NCBI RefSeq assembly: GCF_000341145.1
Contig: NZ_ANBE01000043.1
Location: forward strand, 46,446 to 101,110
Direction of reading: 5' to 3'
Source of the DNA: Nocardiopsis xinjiangensis YIM 90004
Lineage (GTDB): Bacteria > Actinomycetota > Actinomycetes > Streptosporangiales > Streptosporangiaceae
DNA length: 54,665 bases
Shown: in pieces, positions 37,601 through 45,431 of the stretch
Layout of the letters: each line of letters opens with the position of its first letter
Numbering within the stretch: the first letter of the stretch is position 1
Made by a program: the position numbers and the translations under genes
Notes under the pieces: model-generated
What the model was told of the DNA's origin: nothing
The model's input: only the letters and a program-made list of their open reading frames with translations
The model's database searches: none

Positions 37601-38956
37601 GAGGCACGGGCCGGCGCCCCCGACGGGGACGTGCTCGGCAGCGTCGACGTGGAGCCCACCGGCGACTGGCAGAGCTGGGAGACCGTCACGATGCCGGTCC
37701 AGGACCCCGGGGAGACCTTCGAGCTGTACCTGGTCTTCAGCGGGGACGACCCCGGTAACGAGGGATTGTTCAACCTCAACTACTTCGAGGCGGTCCTCGA
37801 CGGCGACGAGGCTCCCTCCGAGGGCCCCGAGACCGTGCTGACCAGCCCCGAGGACGGTGCCTCCTTCGAGGCCGGGGAGGACGTCCCGCTGGCCGCGGAC
37901 GTGACCGACCACGGCGAGGCCGGCATCGAGGAGGTGGAGTTCCTCGTCGGCGACGAGGTCGTGGCCTCCTCCGGGGAGACCCCGCACGAGGTGACCTGGA
38001 GCGAACCGGAGGAGGGCGAGTACTCCGTCAGCGCCGTGGCCACCGACGGCGACGGCAACACGGGCAGCTCCCCGTCGGCGACCGTCACGGTCGGGGACGG
38101 GGCCGGCGAGCCCGGGGAGTGCGCGCCCCCCGAGGTCGACGACGGCTACACCGCCCTGTGGGACGGCGCGTCCCTGGACGGATGGAACCAGGCCGGGCCG
38201 GGCGGTTTCGATGTCGTCCACGGCGACGAGGGCTGCAACCTGCAGACCGACGGCGGCATGGGACTGCTCTGGCACGAGACCGAGCTCGACGCCTACCGGC
38301 TCGAGCTCGACTTCCTCACCCGGGGCGAGCAGGACAACTCCGGTGTCTTCGTCGGTTTCCCCGACCCCGGTGACGACCCGTGGACGGCCGTCGACGAGGG
38401 CTACGAGATCCAGATCGACCCCTACGGCGCCCCGGACGGGGAGCCCATCACCCAGACCGGTGCGATCTACCAGTTCCAGGCGGCCGACTCCCACCCGGCG
38501 GAGATCGGTGACTGGAACACGATGGAGATCGAGGTCGATGACCCGATGATCCGCGTGTGGATCAACGGCGAGCTGGTCAACGAGTTCGAGAGCGAGGACC
38601 CCGCGCGGGACCTGTCCTCGGGCCACGTCGGCCTGCAGAACCACGGTGACCAGGACCAGGTCCTGTTCCGGGACGTGCAGGTCAAGGAACTGGCCGAGGA
38701 GGACCCGGCGACCTTCCAGGAGGTCCTCGAGCGGGTCGGCGAGCTGGAGGAGGAGGGGGCGCTGACCACCTCCGAGGCCCGGCGCCTGGAGCCGCAGCTG
38801 GAACTGGCCGAACGGCACGTGGACGCTGCCCGCCCCGCGCAGGCCGGGCGTGCCCTGGAACGGTTCCGCACGGTGGCCGAGCAGGTCGCCGACCAGGAAA
38901 CGGGAGAGGAGCTGATCGAGCTGGCCGACCGGCTGGCCCCGTTGACGGAGGAATGA
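34616..38956 (+). CDS. Large secreted ThuA / PQQ-type sugar dehydrogenase / PKD / CBM6 / DUF1080 protein
   Basis: 1446 residues with a signal peptide (about 1-29, cleaved after AHA). Domain order by residue: ThuA-like glutamine-amidotransferase fold (about 36-255); glucose/sorbosone-dehydrogenase beta-propeller (about 275-730, with CCHVGGDIDFDAEGNLYL and MGLRNPFRFSVDQ); PKD domain (about 735-815, YEWDFGDGTA); a Cys-containing linker; CBM6-like domain (about 925-1062); Ig-like domain (about 1070-1160); DUF1080 3-keto-disaccharide-hydrolase fold (about 1175-1358); and a helical FIVAR-like C-terminus. Composition is very acidic. ThuA and DUF1080 families are tied to 3-keto-glycoside metabolism, matching the Gfo/Idh enzyme upstream. 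ATG at 34616 with AGGTGAGG upstream. Confidence 0.88.
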   Translation: MFHRPLLRLGALVSGIALAMGLTAPVAHAQEENEQESFHALIFSKTAGFRHDSIPYGVSLIEELGDEHGFTTEHTEDSSVFNEEDLAEFDAVIWLSTTGDVLNEEEQSAFESYVQDGGGFTGVHAASDTEYEWDWYGDLVGAYFSSHPPGTQDAEVMVNDRAHPSTEGLPARWDRHDEWYDFDLSPRGDVHVLAGLDESSYEEEVDPAGQMGWDHPTAWCQNFDGGRSWYTGGGHTVDSFSEPEFTEHLLGGIQWAAGAVEGDCGATQWDNFEKVTLAQGEEQMGEPMGLAVLPDGRALHTTRDGEVSLWDPETHTTEVVAEIPVYNHDEDGLQGVAVDPGFEENGWVYTYYAPEVEGVPPGEAPSDGEPGDFEPYEAHNNLSRFQLVEGEDGPSLDLDSEQVVMEVGTDRGMCCHVGGDIDFDAEGNLYLATGDDTNPFESDGYAPIDEREDRNPVFDAQRTSANTNDLRGKLLRISVNEDGSYGIPDGNLFPTEEYGEEQTRPEIYAMGLRNPFRFSVDQEDGTVYLGDYGPDAQEADPERGPQNTVSWHTIDEPSNIGWPYCIGDNTPYIDYDFAEGASGEPFDCDAPVNDSPNNTGLTELPPVTPAMVWYDYDESEEFPHLGEGSGSPMGGPAYQFDPELESETKWPEYYDGIPLMYEWGRQWIKQVHRDDEGELLDITETVDDIALANPMDMEFGPDGSLYVLEYGSGYFGGAPDSALSRIDYTGAGNSPVADLESSTSSGPVPLEVEFSAEGSEHPGGLDMAYEWDFGDGTASEEIAPAHTYEEEGQYTVVLTVTDELGATSTATTSVTAGNTAPDVSFDTPKDGQYFHWGEEIPFEVSVEDAEDGSIGDGVACEDVEVTSSLGHDEHAHPWTQYDSCEGTTQTETDGGHGADMNIFWVLQAEYDDSGSGDLPPLTGSDGLRLNPAQTQGQYFSDSENVSTEPTEDEEGGLENLSGIQDGGWSSYDPVNFTGVEEMEFRVASAGAGGTIEARAGAPDGDVLGSVDVEPTGDWQSWETVTMPVQDPGETFELYLVFSGDDPGNEGLFNLNYFEAVLDGDEAPSEGPETVLTSPEDGASFEAGEDVPLAADVTDHGEAGIEEVEFLVGDEVVASSGETPHEVTWSEPEEGEYSVSAVATDGDGNTGSSPSATVTVGDGAGEPGECAPPEVDDGYTALWDGASLDGWNQAGPGGFDVVHGDEGCNLQTDGGMGLLWHETELDAYRLELDFLTRGEQDNSGVFVGFPDPGDDPWTAVDEGYEIQIDPYGAPDGEPITQTGAIYQFQAADSHPAEIGDWNTMEIEVDDPMIRVWINGELVNEFESEDPARDLSSGHVGLQNHGDQDQVLFRDVQVKELAEEDPATFQEVLERVGELEEEGALTTSEARRLEPQLELAERHVDAARPAQAGRALERFRTVAEQVADQETGEELIELADRLAPLTEE

Positions 38957-38968
38957 CCGGTCCCTGAC

Positions 38969-38998
38969 GGGTGGGGCCGGCCCCGGTCGGCCCCACCC
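38969..38998 (+). terminator. Hairpin after the large secreted-protein gene
   Basis: An 11-bp stem GGGTGGGGCCG with complement and an 8-base loop begins 13 bases after the stop codon. Confidence 0.65.
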
Positions 38999-39009
38999 CC
39001 ACCCCCGGA

Positions 39010-39046
39010 CCCCGGCCGCGGCGGCGTTCGTGCGCCGCGGCCGGGG
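39010..39046 (+). terminator. Second, longer hairpin in tandem
   Basis: A perfect 14-bp stem CCCCGGCCGCGGCG with a 9-base loop lies 11 bases after the first hairpin and 30 bases before the next start. Tandem hairpins suggest a real transcript end, so the genes from 39077 may have their own promoter or depend on read-through. Confidence 0.6.
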
Positions 39047-39076
39047 ACCCGGTCCAGACGAAGAGGAGGTGTCACG

Positions 39077-39811
39077 GTGCCCACCGAGAACAGGCGGTCC
39101 ACGCCCGACACGACGGAGGAGGTCTCGACGGCAACGGCCTCGCCCGCCACCTGGTGGCTGACGGCCGGGGCACTCGTGCTGGTCGGGGCCGTCGTGGCCG
39201 CGGCCGTGTTCTTCTTCACCGGTGACGACACCGTCACCCCCGACTCCGGCCGTGTCGCCGAACTGGAGGCCTCGGCCGGCGAGCGCGACGTGGCCCAGGT
39301 CGAGGAATTGGTGCAACAGACACGCACCGCCCACGAGGAGCTGCTCCCGGTGGTGGAGTCGCTCGACGGGGCCGTGCCCGCGAACGGTTCCGCTCCCCCC
39401 GCCGGAGAGGAGCCCGGCGCCGACGAGGTCGACGACTGGCTGGCGACCACGGAGGGCGCCGCCGAACACTTCGAGAACGTCCCCTCCGGCGAGACCGACT
39501 ACAACGTCGCCCACGCCGGGATGGCCAACTCCGTGGACCTGCTCGGTTCCGCGGTCGTGGCCTACGCCGGCGCCCTGGAGGCCGAGGACGAGGGTCTGCG
39601 GACCGAGATGACCGAACTCGCCGGCGACCTGCGCACCCAGGCGGTGCGGTCCTGGTCGGTGGCGGCGACCCAGTTGGACGTGCTCAGCCTCGAGGCCGGA
39701 CACGGCCACGTCCACCTGTACCTGCCCGCGGCGCCCGGGAGCGGCGCCCTGGAACCCGACCCCGCCGAGGACGGCGACGGCGCCGCGGAGGACGGCGGAC
39801 ACGACCACTGA
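39077..39811 (+). CDS. Membrane-anchored extracytoplasmic protein of unknown function
   Basis: 244 residues. A hydrophilic N-terminus of about 24 residues, one membrane helix (about 25-47) and a large, mostly helical, acidic extracytoplasmic domain. The C-terminal region has GHGHVHLYLP and ends in GGHDH, giving several possible metal-binding His residues. No family is recognised. GTG start at 39077, with GAGGAGG nine bases upstream. It lies between the secreted ThuA protein and the inositol-phosphate synthase, 58 bases before the latter, so it may belong to the Ebo-type unit. Confidence 0.7.
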   Translation: MPTENRRSTPDTTEEVSTATASPATWWLTAGALVLVGAVVAAAVFFFTGDDTVTPDSGRVAELEASAGERDVAQVEELVQQTRTAHEELLPVVESLDGAVPANGSAPPAGEEPGADEVDDWLATTEGAAEHFENVPSGETDYNVAHAGMANSVDLLGSAVVAYAGALEAEDEGLRTEMTELAGDLRTQAVRSWSVAATQLDVLSLEAGHGHVHLYLPAAPGSGALEPDPAEDGDGAAEDGGHDH

Positions 39812-39868
39812 GCACGGACGACGGGCCCCGGGGCTCGGTCCCCGGGACGAACGAGGAGGGACCACAGG

Positions 39869-41026
39869 ATGGGCCGGACAGGAGTTTGGCTGCTCGGGGC
39901 ACGCGGGTCGGTCGCCACGACCGCGGTCCTGGGCGCGTTCGCGGTACGGGAGGGCGCGGCCGGGCCGACGGGGTGCGTGACGGCGCGCCCGGAGTTCGGC
40001 GGCGCGGGGCTCCCCGGGCTCGAGGAGCTGGTCTTCGGCGGGCACGACCCGTCCGACGTCCGCCTGTGCAAGACCGCAGAGCACCTGGCCCGTACGGGGG
40101 TCCTGCCCGGGCACCTGCCGGGGGCGTTCGCCGACCGGCTGGATGAGGTCGAGAGTGCGCTGCGGCCCGGGCTGGTGTCCGGGGGCGGTCCGGTCCTGCG
40201 GCAGGACGTGCGGCGTCTGGAGGAGGACCTGCGGGGCTTCGCCGAGCGGGAAGGCGTGGAACGCACGGTCGTGATCGACCTGACCAGTACCGAGGCCCGT
40301 CCCGAGGCCTGCCCCGAGCACGAGGGCCTCGAGGCGTTGGAGGCCGCCCTCGACTCCGGCGGGGCCCGGATCCCGCCCAGTTCCGCCTACGCCTACGCGG
40401 CCCTGCGCGCGGGGTGCGCGTTCGTGGAGTTCACCCCCAACACCGGTCCGCGGCTGCCCGCGCTGCGGGAGTTGGCCGAACGCGAGGGCGTGCCCTGGGC
40501 CGGGTGCGACGGCAAGACCGGGGAGACGCTGGTCAAGAGCGCGCTCGCCCCGATGTTCGCCGCGCGGGCGCTACGGGTGCGTTCGTGGTCCTCGGTCAAC
40601 CTGCTGGGCGGCGGCGACGGGGAGACACTGTCCGACCCCGCCCACGTCGGGAGCAAGACCGAGAGCAAGGGTCTGGGCCTGGAGCACATGCTCGGCCACC
40701 CGGTGGAGGGTCCGTTGCACATCGATTTCGTCCCCGATCTGGGGGACGCCAAGACCGCCTGGGACCACGTCTCGTTCGAGGGGTTCCTGGGCACCCGGAT
40801 GACCCTCCAGTTCACCTGGGCGGGTCACGACTCCGCACTGGCGGCGCCGCTGGTGCTCGACCTGGCCCGCCTGGCCGCGCTCGCCCACGGTCGTGGGACC
40901 ACCGGACCCGTGCCCGAACTGGGGTTCTTCTTCAAGGACCCGGCCGACAGCGGCGTGCACGGGCTGGTGGAGCAGTGGCAGGCGCTGACGTCCTGGTGTT
41001 CCACACCCGAGGAGGGGTCCGATTGA
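39869..41026 (+). CDS. Inositol-3-phosphate synthase family protein (Ebo-cluster type)
   Basis: 385-residue NAD-dependent sugar-phosphate cyclase family. The nucleotide-binding start is LLGARGSVATTAVLGA (about 8-23); FVEFTPNTGPRLP, CDGKTGETLVKS and the long catalytic segment SSVNLLGGGDGE, then VGSKTESKG and DFVPDLGDAKTAWDH, match the synthase catalytic domain, including the conserved Lys residues. Classical enzymes turn glucose 6-phosphate into inositol 1(3)-phosphate. It is divergent from housekeeping Ino1, so the exact product is open. GAGGAGG precedes the ATG. Its stop overlaps the TTG start of the prenyltransferase. It may stand in for the missing cyclase EboD. Confidence 0.85.
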   Translation: MGRTGVWLLGARGSVATTAVLGAFAVREGAAGPTGCVTARPEFGGAGLPGLEELVFGGHDPSDVRLCKTAEHLARTGVLPGHLPGAFADRLDEVESALRPGLVSGGGPVLRQDVRRLEEDLRGFAEREGVERTVVIDLTSTEARPEACPEHEGLEALEAALDSGGARIPPSSAYAYAALRAGCAFVEFTPNTGPRLPALRELAEREGVPWAGCDGKTGETLVKSALAPMFAARALRVRSWSSVNLLGGGDGETLSDPAHVGSKTESKGLGLEHMLGHPVEGPLHIDFVPDLGDAKTAWDHVSFEGFLGTRMTLQFTWAGHDSALAAPLVLDLARLAALAHGRGTTGPVPELGFFFKDPADSGVHGLVEQWQALTSWCSTPEEGSD

Positions 41027-41898
41027 GACTCGACGATCTTGCACGCCTGGTCCGGTTGCCCGCCGCGTCGAGTGTTCCCGGCGACAGCCTGGCGGGCGCG
41101 GCCGCGGCCGGGCGCCTGGGCAGGCCCGGGACGTGGGTGCTGCCCGCGGCGTCGGCGTTCCTGTACTGGGCGGGCATGGCCCTGAACGACTACGCCGACC
41201 GCGACCTGGACGCGGTGGAGCGCCCCGAACGGCCGATCCCGTCCGGGCGGGTGCGTCCGGGCGAGGCACTGGCGGTGGCGGCGGGTCTGACCGCGGCCGG
41301 TGTGGGCACGGCGGCCGCGGGCGGCGGGAAGCACAGCGCAGCGGTGGCCGGTGCGTTGGCGGCGACCGTGTGGGGTTACGACCTGGCGCTGAAGCCGACC
41401 CGCCTCGCGCCGCTGGGCATGGCGGTCAACCGGGGTCTGGACGTGCTCATGGGCGCCGGCGACCGGCCGGGTGCCGCGCTGCGCCCGGCGCTGGTGATGG
41501 CCGTGCACACGTACGGGGTGACGGCACTGAGCCGCGGTGAGGTGTACGGGACCCGGCCGTCGGTGGCCGCCGGGGCGCTGGCGTGCACGGTGGGCAGCGC
41601 AGCGGCGGCGGTCGCGCCGTCCGCGCCCCGGCCGTGCACACGCCGGGATGCGTGGGGCGAGGTCCTGTCGGGTCTGTACGCGGGGGTCTTCGCGACCCGG
41701 GTGGGGCGGGCCCAGGCACGCGCGGTCTCGGCGCCGGTGGCGGCCCACGCCGGTGCGGCCACGGGCACGGGGATCCGGGGCATGATCCCGCTCCAGGCGG
41801 CGCTGCTGGCGCGTGCGGGTGCGCCGTGCACCGCGACCGCGCTGGCGGTGGGCGCTCCCCTGGCGGTGCGTTCCTCCCGGAAGGTGGCGATCACGTGA
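41023..41898 (+). CDS. eboC: UbiA-like prenyltransferase (SCO3242 family, EboC)
   Basis: 291-residue polytopic membrane prenyltransferase. The first Asp-rich motif is NDYADRDLD (55-63), followed by the typical ERPERPIPSGRV; the later Asp-rich motif is reduced to NRGLDVLMG. Several hydrophobic helices follow. UbiA enzymes join a polyprenyl diphosphate to an aromatic or phospho-sugar acceptor. I use the TTG at 41023: it overlaps the previous stop (TTGA), has GGAGGGG just upstream, and begins the conserved LARLVRLPAASS. The acceptor could be the cyclitol made by the preceding enzyme (inference). Confidence 0.85.
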   Translation: MRLDDLARLVRLPAASSVPGDSLAGAAAAGRLGRPGTWVLPAASAFLYWAGMALNDYADRDLDAVERPERPIPSGRVRPGEALAVAAGLTAAGVGTAAAGGGKHSAAVAGALAATVWGYDLALKPTRLAPLGMAVNRGLDVLMGAGDRPGAALRPALVMAVHTYGVTALSRGEVYGTRPSVAAGALACTVGSAAAAVAPSAPRPCTRRDAWGEVLSGLYAGVFATRVGRAQARAVSAPVAAHAGAATGTGIRGMIPLQAALLARAGAPCTATALAVGAPLAVRSSRKVAIT

Positions 41899-42767
41899 GG
41901 TTCGGTTACGGCAGCAACGGGTTCTGGGACCACAGGTTGGACGACGCCCTGGCGATCATCGCCGACCTGGGCTACGAGGGGACGGCGCTGACCCTGGACC
42001 ACCCGCACCTGGACCCGTTCGCCGCGGACGCCGGGGAACGGGTGCGCCGGATCGGGACCCGTCTGGCGGAGCTGGACCTGGCGGTGGTGGTCGAGACCGG
42101 GGCCCGGTACCTGATGGACCCGCGCCGCAAGCACGAGCCGACGCTGGTCTCCGACGAGGGGCGCGGGAAGCGGGTGGAGCTGCTGCGCCGCGCGGTGCGG
42201 ATCGGCCACGACCTGGGCGCCGAGGCGGTCTCGTTCTGGTCGGGGATCCTGCCGGACGGGGTCTCGGGGGCCCAGGGGTGGTCCCGGCTGGTCGCCGGCG
42301 TGGAGCAGGTGCTGCCCCTGGCCGACGAGCTGGGCGTGGACTGCGCCTTCGAGCCCGAGCCCGGCATGTTCGCCGAACGCCTCTCCGACGTGCTGGAACT
42401 GCGCGAACGCCTGGGCTCCCCGAAACGGTTCCGGGTGACGGTGGACGTGGGCCACGGGGTGTGCAACGAGCCGGACGGGCCCGAGGGCACGGTGCGCCGC
42501 GCCGGGGACCTCATCGCCAACGTGCAGCTGGACGACATGCGCCCGGGGGTGCACGAGCACCTGGAGTTCGGTGACGGCGAGATCGACCTGCCCGGGGTGC
42601 TGGGCGCCCTGGAGGGCGCCGGCTATCGCGGTCTGGCCGCCGTGGAACTGCCACGCCACGGGCACGCGGCCCCGCTGGTGGCCGAACGGTCGATGCGGGC
42701 CCTGAGGGAGGCGCTGGCCGAGGCGCGCCGGCGACGCCCGTCCGCGACCGAGGGGGTGCGAGCGTGA
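41895..42767 (+). CDS. Sugar phosphate isomerase/epimerase (Ebo-cluster TIM barrel)
   Basis: 290-residue AP-endonuclease-2/xylose-isomerase-like barrel. It has FGYGSNGFWDHRLDDAL at the N-terminus; metal-ligand candidates are Glu in DCAFEPEPGMF, Asp/His in VTVDVGHGVC, NVQLDDMRPG and the terminal Glu in AAVELPRHGH. The glycine-rich opening and two ligands match isomerases rather than nucleases. GTG at 41895 overlaps the eboC stop; its own stop overlaps eboA. Substrate unknown, probably a keto-sugar or keto-cyclitol intermediate. Confidence 0.85.
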   Translation: MRFGYGSNGFWDHRLDDALAIIADLGYEGTALTLDHPHLDPFAADAGERVRRIGTRLAELDLAVVVETGARYLMDPRRKHEPTLVSDEGRGKRVELLRRAVRIGHDLGAEAVSFWSGILPDGVSGAQGWSRLVAGVEQVLPLADELGVDCAFEPEPGMFAERLSDVLELRERLGSPKRFRVTVDVGHGVCNEPDGPEGTVRRAGDLIANVQLDDMRPGVHEHLEFGDGEIDLPGVLGALEGAGYRGLAAVELPRHGHAAPLVAERSMRALREALAEARRRRPSATEGVRA

Positions 42768-43399
42768 ACACCGAGGCCCTGCTCGGCGGGGAGTCCCGGC
42801 GCGAGCTGTCCGCGATGGTGGCGCGGGTGCACGAGAGCCCCGACCGCGTCGCGGTGCTCTTCCCCGCGGCCGCACGCCGGGTGGCGCGCGGCGCCGGCCC
42901 CTCGGGCGACCCCGACGGGGTTCTCGGCCCGACCCTGGAGGACCTGGTGCGGCTGGAGCTGCTGCGCACCTGCGCGGAGGAGATGGCCCCCGACGCGCTG
43001 GCCCGCGAGGTGGCCGACCTGTACCACCACGGGGACTCCGGGGAACGGCGCGCCGTGCTGCGCGGCCTGGCGGTGCTCGACACGGCCGCGGCCCCGGTCG
43101 CGCGCGAGCTCATGGCCGACGCGCTGCGCACCAACGACACCCGTCTGATCGCCGCGGCGGCGGGCGGCCCCGCCACCGACCTGCTGGAGGCCCACGCGTG
43201 GCGGCAGGCGGTGCTCAAGTGCCTGTTCGTGGGGGTGCCCCTGGCCGGTGTGCGGGGTGTTCCCGAACGTGTGGACGCGGAGTTGGTGCGCATGTGCGCC
43301 GACTACGCCGAGGAACGCGAACGTGCAGGCAGGTCCGTACCCGACGACGTCCGTCTGGTCCTGAGGCACTCTCCCCCCGACGAACCCACGGAGGCTTGA
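42764..43399 (+). CDS. eboA: EboA domain-containing protein
   Basis: 211-residue soluble, all-helical protein. The family-defining segment is ATDLLEAHAWRQAVLKCLF (about 138-156) followed by VGVPL; a C-terminal stretch covers the aspartate-rich VDAELVRMCADYAEERE. EboA has no catalytic motif and an unknown role, but is a hallmark of Ebo clusters, which in Nostoc are needed to move a scytonemin precursor to the periplasm. GTGA overlap with the isomerase and a TGATG junction with eboB. Confidence 0.82.
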   Translation: MNTEALLGGESRRELSAMVARVHESPDRVAVLFPAAARRVARGAGPSGDPDGVLGPTLEDLVRLELLRTCAEEMAPDALAREVADLYHHGDSGERRAVLRGLAVLDTAAAPVARELMADALRTNDTRLIAAAAGGPATDLLEAHAWRQAVLKCLFVGVPLAGVRGVPERVDAELVRMCADYAEERERAGRSVPDDVRLVLRHSPPDEPTEA

Positions 43400-44271
43400 T
43401 GCGCATCTTCGACCCCCACATCCACATGACCTCGCGCACCACCGACGACTACCGGGCGATGTACGAGGCCGGGGTGCGCGCCCTGGTGGAGCCGGCGTTC
43501 TGGCTGGGCCAGCCCCGTACCGGGGTGAGCTCCTTCCGCGACTACTTCGACGGCCTCGTGGGTTGGGAACGCTTCCGGTCCGAACGGTTCGGGATCCGCC
43601 ACCACTGCGCGATCGCCCTCAACCCCAAGGAGGCCAACGACCCGCGCCTGTCAGGGGTGCTGGACCTGCTGCCCCGGTACCTGGCCAAGGACGGGGTGGT
43701 CGCGGTCGGCGAGGTCGGGTTCGACTCGTTGACGTCGGAGGAGGAGAAGGTGTTCCGGTACCAGATGGAGCTGGCTCGCGAGTTCGAGCTCCCGGTGCTG
43801 GTGCACACACCGCACCGGGACAAGGTGGCGGGCACACGCCGGACCCTGGAACTGGTCGCCGAGTCGGGTATCGACCCGGAGATGGTGCTGGTGGACCACC
43901 TCAACGAGGCGACGGTGGAGATGGTGCACACGTCCGGGTGCACGATGGGTTTCTCCATCTACCCGGACACGAAGATGAGCCCGGACCGGATGGTGCGCAT
44001 CCTCCAGGAGTGGGGCACCGACCGGATGATCGTGAACTCGGCCGCCGACTGGGGCCACAGCGACCCGCTCCTGACCCTGCGCACCGGTGAGGCGATGCGC
44101 TCCGCCGGGTTCACCGGGGCCGAAACGGAGCGGGTGCTCTGGGACAACCCGGTGGCCTTCTACGGGCAGAGCGGGCGGTTGGTCCTGGACGAGATCGGGA
44201 CGGCCGACGTCTCGGCGACCTTCTCGGGCAACTCGATCCTGCGCGGGCAACCGGACGGGGGTGCGCAGTGA
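43399..44271 (+). CDS. eboB: TatD-type metal-dependent hydrolase (EboB)
   Basis: 290-residue amidohydrolase-fold enzyme. It has the N-terminal metal motif FDPHIHMTS, AVGEVGFD with the bridging Glu, LVHTPHRDK with a ligand His, MVLVDHLNE with another, and NSAADWGHSD with the conserved Asp. Unlike DNA-active TatD, it belongs to the Ebo-linked branch, so the substrate is more likely a small lactone or ester than DNA (inference). ATG at 43399 shares one base with the eboA stop. Confidence 0.85.
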   Translation: MRIFDPHIHMTSRTTDDYRAMYEAGVRALVEPAFWLGQPRTGVSSFRDYFDGLVGWERFRSERFGIRHHCAIALNPKEANDPRLSGVLDLLPRYLAKDGVVAVGEVGFDSLTSEEEKVFRYQMELAREFELPVLVHTPHRDKVAGTRRTLELVAESGIDPEMVLVDHLNEATVEMVHTSGCTMGFSIYPDTKMSPDRMVRILQEWGTDRMIVNSAADWGHSDPLLTLRTGEAMRSAGFTGAETERVLWDNPVAFYGQSGRLVLDEIGTADVSATFSGNSILRGQPDGGAQ

Positions 44272-45431
44272 GGTTGCGCCACCGCGACGGCACCGTCGTC
44301 CACCTGGGTTACTGCACGAACGTGCACCCGGCCGAGGACCTGGAGGGTGTGCTGCGCCAGATCCGGGTGTTCGGGGGCGGGGTGCGCGAACGCCTGGGCG
44401 CCGACCGCCTCGGGCTGGGCCTGTGGCTGCCGGCGCCGCTGGCCCGGCAGCTGGCGGCCGATCCCGCGCTGGTCGACCGGCTGCGCGGCGGGCTGGAGGC
44501 GGCCGGGCTGGAGACGGTCACCCTCAACGCCTTCCCGTACCGGGGGTTCCAGGACCCGGTGGTCAAGCACCGCGTCTACCACCCGGACTGGACCGAGCGG
44601 GCGCGCCTGGACTACACGGTCGACTGCGCACGGGTCCTGGCCCGCCTCATGCCCGAGGACGCGGCGCGCGGGAGTGTGTCCACCCTGCCCCTGGCCTGGC
44701 GCGAACCCTGGGACCCGGGCCGCCTGGAGCGGGCCCGGCGCCACCTGACCGAACTCGCCGGGGTACTGGCCGAGCTCGCCGACCGGGGGACCCCGGTGCG
44801 TGTGGGGCTGGAACCGGAACCGGGGTGTGTGATCGAGACCAGCCGGGACGCGGCCCGCCTGCTGTTCGGTCTGCCCCCTCAGATCGGTGTGTGCCTGGAC
44901 ACCTGCCACACCGCGACCGGGTTCGAGGAGGCCGGGACGGCGCTGGGTCGGCTGGCCGACGCAGGGCTCCCGGTGGTCAAGACCCAGGCCTCGGCCGCCG
45001 TGGAGGTGCCCGACCCGCGCGACCCGGCGGCGCGGGAGGCCCTGTCCGACTTCGCCGAGGACCGGTTCCTGCACCAGACCCGCGAGCTGGAGGGGGCGCG
45101 GGCACGTGGGCGCGACGACCTGCCCGAGGCGATGTCGGGGCCCTACCCCCTGCCGGGGCGGGGCCCCTGGCGCACCCATTTCCACGTGCCCCTGCACGCC
45201 GAGGCCCGGCCGCCGCTGCGGATCACGCGGGACCACCTCACCGACGTGCTCGGGCATCTGTTCGGGGGCGAGCGGGCGCTGACCGACCACGTGGAGGTGG
45301 AGACCTACACCTGGTCGGTGCTGCCGGAGGACCGCCGCCCCGCCGGCGAGGGCGCTCTCGTGGCCGGGATCGCCGCCGAGGTCGCCTGGGCCCGCGACCG
45401 TCTCACCGAGCTCGGTCTGGAGCCGGTGTGA
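44268..45431 (+). CDS. eboE: Metabolite traffic protein EboE (xylose-isomerase-like)
   Basis: 387-residue TIM-barrel protein. Family features are the opening LGYCTNVHPAEDLEGVL, GLGLWLPAPLARQL, TLNAFPYRGFQDPVVKHRVY, then GLEPEPGCVIETSRD, GVCLDTCHTA and HFHVPLHAEARPPL. EboE is conserved in Ebo clusters with a proposed part in precursor modification or export; no reaction has been shown to my knowledge. GTG start overlaps eboB by 4 bases and its stop overlaps eboF by 4. Confidence 0.87.
   Translation: MRLRHRDGTVVHLGYCTNVHPAEDLEGVLRQIRVFGGGVRERLGADRLGLGLWLPAPLARQLAADPALVDRLRGGLEAAGLETVTLNAFPYRGFQDPVVKHRVYHPDWTERARLDYTVDCARVLARLMPEDAARGSVSTLPLAWREPWDPGRLERARRHLTELAGVLAELADRGTPVRVGLEPEPGCVIETSRDAARLLFGLPPQIGVCLDTCHTATGFEEAGTALGRLADAGLPVVKTQASAAVEVPDPRDPAAREALSDFAEDRFLHQTRELEGARARGRDDLPEAMSGPYPLPGRGPWRTHFHVPLHAEARPPLRITRDHLTDVLGHLFGGERALTDHVEVETYTWSVLPEDRRPAGEGALVAGIAAEVAWARDRLTELGLEPV

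Noticed and set aside
34634..40321. 1895-codon open frame on the minus strand opposite the secreted protein and synthase genes
   Set aside because: It is a GC-bias shadow: the plus strand has a signal peptide, recognisable domains and ribosome-binding sites, while this frame is a Val/Leu/Gly/Arg-rich read-through without domains that crosses three genes.
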